From positions 1-38,933 of the forward strand of contig CANPGM010000035.1 of the NCBI GenBank assembly GCA_947573605.1: a stretch of DNA of 38,933 nt, written 5' to 3'. The DNA is from an uncultured Roseburia sp. (GTDB lineage Bacteria > Bacillota > Clostridia > Lachnospirales > Lachnospiraceae). The number at the start of each line of letters is the position of its first letter. The first letter of the stretch is position 1. Shown in pieces: positions 1-8,646 of this stretch. The position numbers were made by a program, and so were the translations under genes. Under the pieces are notes generated by a model, which was not told where the DNA came from, did no database searches, and saw only the letters and a program-made list of their open reading frames with translations.

Positions 1-178
1 ATGCGGGGTCAAGTTAAGGACAACAATGCGTGAAATCAGATAAAGGGATACGGCGGGGACAATGCGAAAAATCCTTTATTTGCAAGACTTTCAGAGGACT
101 TTATCAAACAACCACAACGGATAATGAATCGCTATGAAATCGTGTGGTTCAAATCTCGATTTGTAGAGGAGATATAAG

Positions 179-625
179 ATGTGTATCAGAAAAGCAATAA
201 TAGATGATTTATCAAGAGTAGCTGAAATATATGTATTTAATAACAGGATAAATTTTTTCCCTATATTCAAAGATGAAAGTTTTTCTTTTGGGGAGTTACA
301 AGTTGTTTCATTAGTAGATAATTACTTCAAAAAAGATGAAATTATCAAAAACATATATGTATTTGATAATGGGTTGATAAAGGGTTTTATTCAAATGGAC
401 GGAACAGAAATTTGTAAATTATATGTAGATACGTCTTTTCAAAGTGAGGGAATTGGCAATGAACTAATTGAATTTGCAATTAAAGAACTCCATGCAAATA
501 ATTTATGGGCATTAGAAAAAAATATTAGAGCAATTTCTTTTTACCAAAGGCATGGCTTTCATTTGACAGGTCAGAAAAAGTTTGAAGAAGATACCACCGA
601 ATATCTTGTTAAGTTAGAAAGATAA
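179..625 (+). CDS. GNAT-family N-acetyltransferase
   Basis: Predicted acetyl-CoA-dependent N-acetyltransferase of 148 residues, the usual size for a single GNAT domain. The acetyl-CoA binding motif A is visible as KLYVDTSFQSEGIGNEL (about residues 80-96), with Q-x-x-G-x-G in its normal place after a beta strand. The C-terminal A-x-x-F-Y-x-x-x-G-F motif (AISFYQRHGF, about residues 119-128) is also present. The substrate cannot be told from sequence. The ATG at 179 follows GGAGA at 169-173. The gene is clearly more AT-rich than its neighbours downstream and stands alone, which hints at recent acquisition; this is inference. The 178 bases upstream hold no gene that I can see. Confidence 0.85.
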   Translation: MCIRKAIIDDLSRVAEIYVFNNRINFFPIFKDESFSFGELQVVSLVDNYFKKDEIIKNIYVFDNGLIKGFIQMDGTEICKLYVDTSFQSEGIGNELIEFAIKELHANNLWALEKNIRAISFYQRHGFHLTGQKKFEEDTTEYLVKLER

Positions 626-671
626 ATTCCAGTTTATCGGCCTTTATTAGCACGAAAGGGAAATTGAATAA

Positions 672-893
672 GTATACAACCCCAATTTTGGAAACAAGCG
701 TTATAAACACAAATGGAAATTGGGAGAAAAAATATGGATAAACCATAAAAGAATCAAGCTTCATGTAGCGGTCGACAGGCTGTATCCGGAGGATTATGAT
801 TTCTCCATTCTTTTTGACACGGTGGAAAATCGCAAATTACGTCATCAGATGGAGCGGAAATATGTGGAAGGAGCCGAAATAAAGCTGGAATAA
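672..893 (+). pseudogene. Remnant of a MutS-like protein C-terminus
   Basis: An open frame from 672 to the TAA at 891-893 has no credible start codon. Its last ~48 codons read like a compact domain end (RIKLHVAVDRLYPEDYDF, then FDTVENRKLRHQMERKYVEG). From memory this resembles the extreme C-terminus of MutS-related proteins found in Clostridia, so I call it a decayed 3' end of such a gene. The upstream part of the gene is absent; the AT-rich GNAT gene occupies that space. The MutS link is recognition by eye and is not certain. Between this end and 1003 there is a short inverted repeat (GGAAAGCC/GGCTTTC, 917-957) and nothing else I recognise. Confidence 0.4.
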
Positions 894-1002
894 ACGTCTT
901 GCATTCAGTCCCGGAAAGCCTTATATTAAAAGAGGAAGGCTTAAAATGCGGGCTTTCTCCATCTGAAATAGAGTCGCGGCAACGCTGCGGCATGGGGGTT
1001 TT

Positions 1003-1479
1003 ATGAACAGAAAAGAACAGGCAATGAAAAATTTTAAAGAAGGATATAATTGCGCGCAGGCGGTCGTACTGGCCTTTGAAGATTTATACGAGATTGATAA
1101 AAAGACGGCGCTCTCCTTAAGCTCGTCATTCGGAGGCGGTATGGGAAGGCTCCGGGAGGTCTGCGGAAGCGTCAGCGGCATGTTTCTTGTAGCGGGACTT
1201 TTGTACGGATACGACGAGCCGGGCGCAGCGGATAAAAAAGCGGAACATTATGCAAGAATCCAGCATCTGGCGTCGGAATTTGAAAAACGAAACGGCTCGA
1301 TCGTCTGCAGAGAATTACTCGGTCTTTCCGTTAAAAGAGAACCGCCGACGCCGGAAGCGAGAACTGAGGAATATTATAAAAAGCGTCCATGTATGGAACT
1401 AATTGGTATGGCGGCGGAAATTATGGAAAATTATATCGCAGAGTTTCCGTTTCCGGACAGAAATTCTCTTCAAATGTAG
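1003..1479 (+). CDS. C_GCAxxG_C_C family redox-type protein
   Basis: A 158-residue protein of the C_GCAxxG_C_C family, named for its conserved cysteine pattern and thought to be redox-active or metal-binding. No enzymatic role is established. Visible family marks are GYNCAQAVVLAF near residue 15-26, SFGGGMGRLREVCGSVSGM at about 43-61, then two further cysteines in IVCREL and RPCMEL. The Gly-rich G-G-G-M-G stretch before the second cysteine is typical. The ATG at 1003 is preceded by a GGGGG run ending about 6 bases upstream. It appears monocistronic; a separate promoter lies between it and the next gene. The C-terminal ~15 residues are polar and probably disordered. Confidence 0.85.
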   Translation: MNRKEQAMKNFKEGYNCAQAVVLAFEDLYEIDKKTALSLSSSFGGGMGRLREVCGSVSGMFLVAGLLYGYDEPGAADKKAEHYARIQHLASEFEKRNGSIVCRELLGLSVKREPPTPEARTEEYYKKRPCMELIGMAAEIMENYIAEFPFPDRNSLQM

Positions 1480-1522
1480 AAAGTCAGATTTACAGAAAAA
1501 ACAACTCTTAGGGTAAATTTGC

Positions 1523-1551
1523 TTGTAAAAGCATTTGCGCTTTGCTAGAAT
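1523..1551 (+). promoter_or_regulatory. Sigma-A promoter of the DUF4190/ABC exporter operon
   Basis: TTGTAA (1523-1528) and TAGAAT (1546-1551) are separated by 17 bases, a good match to a vegetative promoter. Transcription would begin near 1558, just before the purine-rich ribosome binding site (AGAGGAAGAGG) of the DUF4190 gene at 1575. Confidence 0.6.
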
Positions 1552-1574
1552 GAGAACAGAGAGGAAGAGGTACA

Positions 1575-2414
1575 ATGTACGAAGATAATAATCATATGAC
1601 GCCGGAAAGCGGCGCGGGTCCGGACGGAGAGCAGCAGCCTTCGAATTTGCAGGGCGGCGCACAGGACGGCGGCATGAGACAGGATAACCTGTTTTACGGC
1701 AGTACCGGCGGTAACGCCGGAAATGGTATGGATCCGCGCGAGCGCAGTAATCCAAACGGCGGATATTATACGTCAGGATATCCAAACGGCGGTAATGCCG
1801 GAATATCCGGAAACGAGTATCTAAAAGGCGGTAACGCCGGAATGCCGGGCAGCGAACATTTAAGCGGCGGCAGCGGAATACCTGGAAACGAGTATTCAAA
1901 CGGCGGTTACGGGACGCCGGGCAGCGAATATTCAAGCGGCGGCTATGGGACGCCGGGCGGGGGATATCCAAACGGCGGTTATGGAAGCAGTCCGAATGGG
2001 AATTACGGTTTGCCGTATCAGAATCCTTACGTTTCTTACAATGCGAACGGAGAATCAAAGAAATCGGGCGATAATCAGGCGTTCGGTATTGTATCGCTGG
2101 TGCTTGGGATTATTTCTCTGCTTCTTTTTTGTACCTGCTTTGGGGTACTGTTTGCCATTGTAAGCCTTGTCTTTGGAATCATACAACTGGTGAAGGGTGA
2201 GAAGAAAGGACTTGCAATCGGCGGCGTCGCGACATCCGGAACCGCTCTGTTGCTGGCTCTGGTACTATATGTACTAATTTTTATGAGCAGCTATGGCTAT
2301 GAAGGCTGGTATGAGGACTGGTACAGGGAATATGACTATTTAGAGTATGAGACGAACTCCGAAATATGGGAGGAAATCTTCGACGGGACTTATCAGGGAG
2401 GGAAGGAACTTTAA
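1575..2414 (+). CDS. DUF4190 membrane protein with Gly-rich repeat tail
   Basis: A 279-residue protein of unknown function. Residues ~1-165 are low complexity: a Gly/Asn/Ser/Tyr-rich tract with imperfect repeats of the type Y-x-x-G-G-Y-G-T-P-G. Residues ~168-240 form a DUF4190-type membrane domain. Its first helix (FGIVSLVLGIISLLLFC) and second helix (VLFAIVSLVFGIIQLVKG) are followed by the family's GLAIGG turn and a third helix. The C-terminal ~35 residues are acidic and very rich in Trp and Tyr. The stop codon overlaps the next start (TAATG at 2412-2416), so it is translationally coupled to the ABC ATPase. A role as an accessory factor of that exporter is inferred from context only. Confidence 0.8.
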   Translation: MYEDNNHMTPESGAGPDGEQQPSNLQGGAQDGGMRQDNLFYGSTGGNAGNGMDPRERSNPNGGYYTSGYPNGGNAGISGNEYLKGGNAGMPGSEHLSGGSGIPGNEYSNGGYGTPGSEYSSGGYGTPGGGYPNGGYGSSPNGNYGLPYQNPYVSYNANGESKKSGDNQAFGIVSLVLGIISLLLFCTCFGVLFAIVSLVFGIIQLVKGEKKGLAIGGVATSGTALLLALVLYVLIFMSSYGYEGWYEDWYREYDYLEYETNSEIWEEIFDGTYQGGKEL

Positions 2415-3193
2415 TGATGCAGGAACTTTTACGTGCGGATAACTTATGCAAGACATTTAAAATTTCAAAAAAGCAGCAAAGGATTGAAAAGACAAGCGAA
2501 AAGACAAAGGTGGCGGTTGACCGCCTTTCCTTTTGCGCTTATGAAGGGGAAGTATTTGGATTACTGGGTCCGAACGGAGCCGGAAAAACGACGACGCTTC
2601 GTATGCTGGCTACATTGATTAAACCGGATTCCGGGGACGCAGTGATTAACGGCAGCAGTATTACTTCGGATCCGAACGGCGTACGCAGCAAAATCGGATT
2701 TTTAACCAGTGAATTAAAGCTGGAAGATTTCTTTACGCCGAATTATCTGTTCGATTTTTTCTCCGAACTGTATGGTGTTGCGCCTGAGGTTCGCAATGAA
2801 AGAAAAAAGAGATTATTTGAGAAATTCGGAATCGATACCTTTGCGGAAGTGAAGGTGGCGAATCTCTCTACCGGTATGAAGCAGAAGGTTTCGCTTGTAA
2901 TTTCGCTTGTCAACGATCCGCAGATTATTATTTTTGACGAACCGACAAACGGACTTGACGTAATTACAGCAAAAGTGGTAACGGATTTTCTGCTGGAGCT
3001 GAAGGCGGAGAAAAAAACGATTCTGGTTTCGACACATATTTTCAGCCTGATTGAAAAAATCTGCGACCGCGTAGGAATTATTATTCAGGGAAAGATGGTG
3101 GTTTGCGATACCTTAGCCAATATTACGGCGGAAAAATCGCTCGAGGATAAATTTTTTGAAATATACGAAGAAGTGGCAGGTGAACAGGTGTGA
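2414..3193 (+). CDS. ABC transporter ATP-binding protein, NatA-like
   Basis: ATPase subunit of an ABC-2 type exporter. It shows Walker A (GLLGPNGAGKTTT, about residue 48), the signature loop (LSTGMKQKVS), Walker B followed by the catalytic Glu (IIIFDEPTNGLDV) and the H-loop (VSTHIF). It has 259 residues from the ATG at 2414, which overlaps the upstream stop codon and has GGAGGGAAGGA at 2398-2408. An in-frame ATG at 2366 lies inside the upstream gene and is unlikely to be used. An insertion of charged residues between the first beta strand and the Walker A region resembles NatA sodium-export ATPases. The substrate is unknown. It pairs with the permease that overlaps its 3' end by 4 bases. Confidence 0.92.
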   Translation: MMQELLRADNLCKTFKISKKQQRIEKTSEKTKVAVDRLSFCAYEGEVFGLLGPNGAGKTTTLRMLATLIKPDSGDAVINGSSITSDPNGVRSKIGFLTSELKLEDFFTPNYLFDFFSELYGVAPEVRNERKKRLFEKFGIDTFAEVKVANLSTGMKQKVSLVISLVNDPQIIIFDEPTNGLDVITAKVVTDFLLELKAEKKTILVSTHIFSLIEKICDRVGIIIQGKMVVCDTLANITAEKSLEDKFFEIYEEVAGEQV

Positions 3194-4383
3194 AAAAAAA
3201 TATCTTAACCATTATGAAAAAGGAATTTGCCCGATTTTTCGGAGACAAACGGCTGGTTTTTACAACGATTTTAATGCCGGGTCTGATGATTTACGTAATG
3301 TATTCTTTTATGGGCAACGGATTTGCAAGTAAGTTTAACACGGCAGAGGATTACGTCTACCAGGTTTACACGGTCAATCTGCCGGAATCGTTTCAGGATC
3401 TTAAATCGGATGAGGCCATACATATTACTGAGATTGAAACGGCCGACGAGGCGGGAGCGGTAAAGACGAATCTTGAAAATCAGGAGGCGGACCTGTTAGC
3501 CGTTTTTCCGGCGGATTTTGACGAGGCGGTTGCCGCCTATGACTCTATGACGGCACAGGGCGCGGCGCCGAATATTTCGCTCTACTACAATTCGGTATCT
3601 CAGACGTCGTCCACAATTTACCGTTCTTTCTGTGAAATCTTTAACCAGTATGAGTCCGCTTTGGCGAATAAGTTCGATATCAACGCGGCGGAAGGTGAAC
3701 AATACGATTTTGCGACCGAAAAGGATACGACGGCGGAGATTTTTTCTATGATGCTGCCGATGCTGATGATGGTGTTCTTATTCAGCGGCTGTATTGCGAT
3801 TGCACCGGAATCCATAGCGGGTGAAAAAGAGCGGGGAACAATTGCAACGCTTCTTGTAACGCCGATGAAACGAAGCGAACTTGCGCTCGGTAAAATATTA
3901 AGTTTAAGCGTGATTGGACTGTTAAGCGGAATATCAAGTTTTTTGGGAACATTTGTATCGCTCCCGCAGATGATGGGCGGTATGTCCGATGAGGTCGGCA
4001 TGAACGTAAACGTATACAGCGGCGCTGATTTTATTATGCTGCTTCTTGTTATTTTATCAACGGTACTATTAATTATCGGAATGATTTCAATTATATCCGG
4101 TCTTTCTAAAAGTGTAAAGGAAGCGGGTACGGCAGTGACGCCGCTTATGATTGTCGTAATGGTTATTGCAATTACATCCATGATGGGCGGAGGCGCGCAG
4201 GAAGGATTTTACTGGTATTTGATTCCGCTTTATAACAGTGTGCAGTGTATGAGCGGTATTTTTTCCTTTACGATGCTGCCGGTAAATCTTATAATTACAG
4301 TTGTAATAAATATAATTTATACGCTGTTGCTGGTTGGAGGGTTGACAAAGATTTTCGACAGTGAAAAAATTATGTACAGCTAA
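3190..4383 (+). CDS. ABC-2 type permease, NatB-like
   Basis: Membrane subunit partner of the preceding ATPase, 397 residues. It has one N-terminal membrane segment (VFTTILMPGLMIYVMYSF), then a ~150-residue extracytoplasmic domain, then about five C-terminal membrane segments from residue ~188 on. The cytoplasmic motif ESIAGEKERGTIATLLVTP is the hallmark of ABC-2 permeases of the NatB/YhaP type. The start is GTG at 3190, overlapping the ATPase stop (GTGA), so the two are coupled. Exported substrate unknown: Na+ is known for NatAB of Bacillus, but small peptides or drugs are equally possible. The last gene of the operon; no clear terminator follows, only an inverted repeat. Confidence 0.9.
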   Translation: MKKNILTIMKKEFARFFGDKRLVFTTILMPGLMIYVMYSFMGNGFASKFNTAEDYVYQVYTVNLPESFQDLKSDEAIHITEIETADEAGAVKTNLENQEADLLAVFPADFDEAVAAYDSMTAQGAAPNISLYYNSVSQTSSTIYRSFCEIFNQYESALANKFDINAAEGEQYDFATEKDTTAEIFSMMLPMLMMVFLFSGCIAIAPESIAGEKERGTIATLLVTPMKRSELALGKILSLSVIGLLSGISSFLGTFVSLPQMMGGMSDEVGMNVNVYSGADFIMLLLVILSTVLLIIGMISIISGLSKSVKEAGTAVTPLMIVVMVIAITSMMGGGAQEGFYWYLIPLYNSVQCMSGIFSFTMLPVNLIITVVINIIYTLLLVGGLTKIFDSEKIMYS

Positions 4384-4404
4384 AACAGGAATATTTTCCA
4401 CAAT

Positions 4405-4442
4405 ATCGGACGGCAGTGTGCTACGGCAAACGGTCGTCCGAT
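4405..4442. repeat. 8-bp inverted repeat upstream of the alcohol dehydrogenase
   Basis: ATCGGACG (4405-4412) is an exact reverse complement of CGTCCGAT (4435-4442), with 22 bases between. No U-run follows, so it is not a standard intrinsic terminator. It could be an operator or an RNA stem in the leader of the following gene. Confidence 0.45.
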
Positions 4443-4499
4443 ACCGTGCGTAAAATGGTTCTTATATATATCATTGAGAGAAAAAGGAGAAGAAAGACT

Positions 4500-5648
4500 A
4501 TGGCAAACAGATTTGTGTTGAATGAGACTTCGTATCACGGAGCGGGAGCAATTCAGGAAATTGCGGCGGAAGCAAAGGGAAGGGGGTTTGCGAAAGCATT
4601 TGTATGTTCCGATCCGGATTTGATTCGGTTTGGGGTGACGAAAAAAGTTTTGGACGTATTAGAGGACGCAGGCCTTCCGTATGAAGTATATTCCGAGATT
4701 AAACCGAATCCGACGATTGAAAACGTACAGACAGGCGTAGCGGCATTTCAGAAATCGGGAGCGGATTATCTGGTTGCAATCGGCGGCGGTTCCTCTATGG
4801 ATACGGCAAAGGCAATCGGTATTATTATCAAAAATCCGGAGTTTGAGGATGTAGTCAGTTTAGAAGGCGTTGCTCCGACGAAACATAAATCAGTGCCTGT
4901 TTTTGCGGTACCGACGACGGCGGGAACCGCAGCGGAAGTAACGATTAATTATGTCATTACCGATGCGGCGAAAAGCCGTAAAATGGTCTGTGTCGACCCG
5001 AAAGACATTCCGGTCGTTGCATTTGTCGATCCCGAAATGATGGATTCTATGCCGAAAGGCCTTACGGCCGCAACCGGAATGGATGCTTTAACACATGCAA
5101 TCGAAGGTTATATTACGGCGGGCGCATGGGAGTTATCCGACATGTTTCATATTAAGGCAATCGAAATCATTGCCCGCTCGCTGCGGGGAGCAGTCGACAA
5201 TACCCCTGAGGGAAGGGAAGACATGGCGCTTGGGCAGTACGTCGCAGGCATGGGATTTTCCAATGTCGGTCTCGGTATCGTTCACTCAATGGCGCACCCG
5301 CTCGGCGCGTTATACGATACGCCGCACGGAATTGCCAATGCAATTATTCTTCCGACCGTTATGGAATACAATGCAGAAGCAACCGGAGAAAAATACCGCG
5401 AGATTGCAAGGGCGATGGGCGTAACGGGCGTGGATGAAATGTCTGTAGAAGAATACCGCAAAGCTGCGGTAGAAGCAGTGAGAAAGCTCTCGGAAGATGT
5501 GGGGATTCCGAAAGATTTAAAGGAAATTGTAAAAGAGGAGGATATTCCGTTCCTGGCACAGTCTGCATATGACGACGCCTGCAGACCGGGTAATCCCAAA
5601 GAGACAAGCGTGGAGGATATTGCTGCGCTTTATAAGAGCCTGATTTAA
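4500..5648 (+). CDS. fucO: Iron-containing alcohol dehydrogenase, lactaldehyde reductase-like
   Basis: Group III (iron-dependent) NAD(P)-linked alcohol dehydrogenase, best matching FucO-type lactaldehyde:1,2-propanediol oxidoreductases. It has 382 residues from the ATG at 4500, the same length as FucO. An in-frame ATG at 4416 adds 28 poorly conserved residues, while 4500 has AGGAGAAG just upstream. Visible marks: nucleotide-binding GGGSSMDTAK (~95-104), VPTTAGTAAEVT (~139-150), and the metal ligands in DALTHAIEGY and in MAHPLGALYDTPHG. It would reduce an aldehyde to an alcohol in fermentative metabolism. No fucose or rhamnose genes are nearby, so the specific substrate and the gene symbol are inferences. 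It is monocistronic, ending at a strong terminator. Confidence 0.88.
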   Translation: MANRFVLNETSYHGAGAIQEIAAEAKGRGFAKAFVCSDPDLIRFGVTKKVLDVLEDAGLPYEVYSEIKPNPTIENVQTGVAAFQKSGADYLVAIGGGSSMDTAKAIGIIIKNPEFEDVVSLEGVAPTKHKSVPVFAVPTTAGTAAEVTINYVITDAAKSRKMVCVDPKDIPVVAFVDPEMMDSMPKGLTAATGMDALTHAIEGYITAGAWELSDMFHIKAIEIIARSLRGAVDNTPEGREDMALGQYVAGMGFSNVGLGIVHSMAHPLGALYDTPHGIANAIILPTVMEYNAEATGEKYREIARAMGVTGVDEMSVEEYRKAAVEAVRKLSEDVGIPKDLKEIVKEEDIPFLAQSAYDDACRPGNPKETSVEDIAALYKSLI

Positions 5649-5665
5649 AACAGGGATTGGTAAAA

Positions 5666-5697
5666 GGACTTTCCGGTATTCCGGAAAGTTCTTTTTT
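5666..5697 (+). terminator. Intrinsic terminator after the alcohol dehydrogenase
   Basis: A stem of 9 perfect pairs (ACTTTCCGG 5668-5676 with CCGGAAAGT 5681-5689), extended by two more pairs, has a four-base loop and is followed by a run of six T (5692-5697). Confidence 0.9.
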
Positions 5698-5772
5698 GTC
5701 TTATCTGATGCATATACTATGACAGGCAGGTTTGAAAGAATCGAAATTCCGGCATAGAAAGGAGAATTGGCG

Positions 5773-6501
5773 GTGCGCTATTTACCGGATAGATGGGATG
5801 AAAAAAAGAGAAGAAGTCTCAAAAAAGATTTTCTTGCGGCGGCGGGGATTTTTTTGCTTGCAGTTTGCTGCCAGTACGTAAAAGATACGCTTGCGGACAG
5901 GGCGGACGCTTCGGCAGTTACCGATGCTCCGGGAGAAGGCGATTTGAAAAAACAGGTGGCGCTTACATTTGACGATGGGCCGAATGCGGATTATACGGAA
6001 GAACTGCTTACCGGCTTAAAAGAACGTGGTGTAAAAGCTACGTTTTTTCTATTGGGAAAAGAAGTGGAAAAGTATCCCGCTATTGTAACAGCGATTAAAG
6101 AGGATGGGCACCTGATTGGCACGCATTCTTACGAGCATGTGAATCTGTGTAATTTAAGCGATAAAGCGGCAATAGAACAGGTGAATAAAACCAATAACGC
6201 CATATATGAGGTCACAGGAGAATATCCCGAATACATCCGCCCTCCTTACGGCTGCTGGAAAAGTAACCTGGATTATGAAACGACAATGATTGAGGTTTTG
6301 TGGGATGTAGATCCGCTGGACTGGAAGACAGGCAATTCCGACGTGATTGCAAAACGGGTGACGTCGAAGGTACAGGAAAACGATATTATTCTGCTCCATG
6401 ACGCTTCGGAGTCTTCCGTGAAAGCAGCGTTTAAAATCATTGATAAACTGCAGGCGGATGGGTATGTATTTGTGACGGTAGATGAAATTTTATTTGACTG
6501 A
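5773..6501 (+). CDS. Membrane-anchored polysaccharide deacetylase (NodB domain)
   Basis: Carbohydrate esterase family 4 (NodB-like) deacetylase acting outside the cell on an N-acetylated glycan, most often peptidoglycan. Residues ~18-34 (FLAAAGIFLLAVCCQYV) form a single N-terminal anchor. The catalytic domain shows all five CE4 motifs: TFDDGPN (catalytic Asp and metal Asp), GTHSYEHVNL (metal His pair), RPPYG, VDPLDW and IILLHD. I chose GTG at 5773 because AAGGAG (5759-5764) is 8 bases upstream; the TTG at 5767 would be only 2 bases from it. Length (~242) is typical. It appears monocistronic. The exact glycan and whether this is a PdaA/PgdA-type sporulation or lysozyme-resistance enzyme cannot be told. 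Confidence 0.9.
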   Translation: MRYLPDRWDEKKRRSLKKDFLAAAGIFLLAVCCQYVKDTLADRADASAVTDAPGEGDLKKQVALTFDDGPNADYTEELLTGLKERGVKATFFLLGKEVEKYPAIVTAIKEDGHLIGTHSYEHVNLCNLSDKAAIEQVNKTNNAIYEVTGEYPEYIRPPYGCWKSNLDYETTMIEVLWDVDPLDWKTGNSDVIAKRVTSKVQENDIILLHDASESSVKAAFKIIDKLQADGYVFVTVDEILFD

Positions 6502-6502
6502 C

Positions 6503-6531
6503 TTGATAAATCCCATATTCTATTATATGAT
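6503..6531 (+). promoter_or_regulatory. Promoter of the STM4015-4011 cluster
   Basis: TTGATA (6503-6508) and TATGAT (6526-6531) with exactly 17 bases between, 43 bases before the first gene of the cluster. A good vegetative promoter candidate for the five-gene run. Confidence 0.6.
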
Positions 6532-6573
6532 AAATCTGTAACCGGTACATATCAGAATGAAACGTTTGGGGGT

Positions 6574-7461
6574 ATGACAGCGACTATGGAAAACGAAAAA
6601 AAAGGAACGTCAAAAAGGTATTCTTATGAGTATGACGAATATGAGGAGCAGGGAAAAGGAGCGGGAACAATAATTGAGGATATTCTTTCGGATTCGGAAT
6701 TTTCGGAGCTTAACGAGTTGATAATCGGAGACTGGGGGAACTGCTGGGAGGATAGCTGCCAGGAAATTATTGACGGAATGATTGCAAACGCCGATCGTTT
6801 TTCTCATATTGAAAAGCTTTTTATCGGCGATATGGATTATGAAGCCTGCGAAGTATCGTGGATTATTCAGGGAAATTACAGTGGGCTCTGGGCGGCTATG
6901 CCAGGTCTTCGTGAACTGACGATTAAGGGAAGTATGGAACTTGAGCTTGGCGAAATCCGGCATGAAGGGCTGGAATCGCTGACGATTATCTGCGGCGGAC
7001 TTCCGACGGATGTCATTGAGTCGATTCAAAAGGCGAGACTTCCACACTTAAAAAAGCTGCTTCTTTATATTGGTATTGAGGACTACGGATTTGAAGGAGA
7101 CGCGGGTACGATCAAGACGCTGCTGGAACAGGCTGATTTACCGAGCCTGACTTATTTGGGTATTGCGGACAGCGAAATACAGGACGAGCTGGCGGAGGTT
7201 GTGTTAAACAGTAAATTTATGGGACAGATCGAAACGCTTGATTTATCATGCGGCACACTTACGGATAAAGGCGGCGCGCTTCTTCTGGAACAGCTTCCCT
7301 CATATCCGAATATCAAAAAGCTTGACGTTCATTTTAACTATCTGTCGGATGAAATGGCGGAGAAGCTTTCCGCACTTCCGATTGAAACGGATGTCTCGGA
7401 ACGCGAGGAAGCGGACGAATATGACGGCGAGATTTATATGAACGCGATGCTGACCGAATGA
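6574..7461 (+). CDS. STM4015 family leucine-rich-repeat protein
   Basis: A 295-residue leucine-rich repeat protein of the STM4015 family, first gene of a five-gene cluster. The N-terminus is charged and the body has repeats of the type L-x-x-L-x-I/L-x-x (for example KLFIGDMDYEACEVSWI at ~91-107, LRELTIKGSMEL, LESLTII, KKLLLYIG, LTYLGIAD, IETLDLSCGTL, IKKLDVHFNYL). The phrase around EACEVSWIIQGNYS is characteristic of this family as I remember it. No catalytic motif is seen, so a binding or scaffold role, or being itself the substrate of the cluster's enzymes, are open options. Its 3' end overlaps the next gene by 4 bases. A second in-frame ATG at 6586 is an alternative start. Confidence 0.8.
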   Translation: MTATMENEKKGTSKRYSYEYDEYEEQGKGAGTIIEDILSDSEFSELNELIIGDWGNCWEDSCQEIIDGMIANADRFSHIEKLFIGDMDYEACEVSWIIQGNYSGLWAAMPGLRELTIKGSMELELGEIRHEGLESLTIICGGLPTDVIESIQKARLPHLKKLLLYIGIEDYGFEGDAGTIKTLLEQADLPSLTYLGIADSEIQDELAEVVLNSKFMGQIETLDLSCGTLTDKGGALLLEQLPSYPNIKKLDVHFNYLSDEMAEKLSALPIETDVSEREEADEYDGEIYMNAMLTE

Positions 7462-8522
7462 GGCAGGCGGTATTAATAGGAAATCCCGGAACAAAACGGA
7501 CCGAATATTTCAGACAGGCGGCGGCGCAGATTGGGCTGCCTGTCTTTTTTTCGGACTGGAGGGATTTGAACGGACGTCAGGCAAAGCTGCCGGAAGGAGA
7601 GCTGTTTATTAAGATTGATCCGCCTCTCTGGAAAAGCTGCTCGCTTACGGAATTGAATACGCTTGCGGAAGAGTACGCCGCTCAGTTGAAAGAACTTTCC
7701 TGCCTGCATGACTTTCGCAAAGCAGCGTTTTTAAATACGCCGGAAGCGATTCTCTCGCTGCTTGACAAACGATTTTGTAAAGCAAAGCTGGTCGAAGCCG
7801 GGCTTCCCGTTACGGAATGCCTTGCGTTTGGCGCAGATAAGTGCGGTGGAAAACGTCCGGCCGAGCAACTGATAGAACGAATGAGGGAGACTGGGAATCA
7901 TCAGGTTTTTATAAAGCCGGTTGTCGGTTCCGGCGCCGCCGGAGTTTCGGCGTTCCGCTGCCTTTCGCTTACTCGTATGGCGCTTTATACCTGTGCGTTT
8001 GAAAGCGCGGAGTCCGGTTTTGTCAATACGAAACGACTCAGGCGTTTTGACCGGCCGGAGGAAATTCTTCCTCTTTTGGACAGGCTTTTAGAACTGGACT
8101 GCATTGTAGAACGATGGTATGCCAAATCGGATTATCAGGGCTTTTCCTATGACCTGCGCGCAGTGGTCCGGGACGGGACGATTGATTTTCTGCTTGCGAG
8201 ACTGTCAAAAGGTCCGATTACCAACTTACATCTGAATAACCGTCCGCTTAAGGCGGAGGAATTGGGGCTTTCCGAAGAGACATTGATCTCCATCGCCGAA
8301 TTGTGTAAACAAGCAGTGTCTTGCTTTCCGGGACTTCGAAGCGCCGGGATTGATCTGCTGCTGACAAAAGGGAGTAAAAAGCCTGTAATCATAGAAATGA
8401 ACGCGCAGGGAGACCTGATGTATCAGGATATTTTTCATGAAAACAAAATATACCGCCGTCAGGCTGAGTTGATGAAGCGGTGGATTGCGGAAGAGAAGAT
8501 GACGACTGAGACGGCGCAATGA
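7458..8522 (+). CDS. STM4014 family ATP-grasp-like protein
   Basis: A 354-residue protein of the STM4014 family with an ATP-grasp look: the nucleotide-binding lysine and Gly-rich loop appear as VFIKPVVGSGAAGVSAF (~residues 150-166), a mid-domain acidic/Arg strand as YDLRAVVRDG, and the metal-binding end of the fold as VIIEMNAQGDLM near residue 312-323. ATP-grasp enzymes ligate a carboxylate to an amine or thiol using ATP; which substrates are used here is unknown. The start ATG at 7458 overlaps the upstream gene by 4 bases, showing translational coupling. Family assignment rests on motif reading plus the neighbours, which are all members of the same named set. Confidence 0.8.
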   Translation: MRQAVLIGNPGTKRTEYFRQAAAQIGLPVFFSDWRDLNGRQAKLPEGELFIKIDPPLWKSCSLTELNTLAEEYAAQLKELSCLHDFRKAAFLNTPEAILSLLDKRFCKAKLVEAGLPVTECLAFGADKCGGKRPAEQLIERMRETGNHQVFIKPVVGSGAAGVSAFRCLSLTRMALYTCAFESAESGFVNTKRLRRFDRPEEILPLLDRLLELDCIVERWYAKSDYQGFSYDLRAVVRDGTIDFLLARLSKGPITNLHLNNRPLKAEELGLSEETLISIAELCKQAVSCFPGLRSAGIDLLLTKGSKKPVIIEMNAQGDLMYQDIFHENKIYRRQAELMKRWIAEEKMTTETAQ

Positions 8523-8646
8523 GCGAAAAGACGGAAAAAAGTTTTTAATCGCAGATGGCGTCCGCGCTTTCTCTGCCGCAAACACGTAAAGACATATCGT
8601 CTCAGAATAGCCGTGCGATAAAAGAAGTGCAGAAATGAGGGGAAAA

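Noticed and set aside
148-165. GTGGTTCAAATCTC, resembling a tRNA T-arm
   Set aside because: No acceptor stem, anticodon arm or CCA end could be built around it, so there is no tRNA and no clear attachment-site remnant.
4416-4499. Upstream ATG extension of the alcohol dehydrogenase
   Set aside because: The extra 28 residues run through the inverted repeat and lack a ribosome site; the family length and AGGAGAAG favour 4500.
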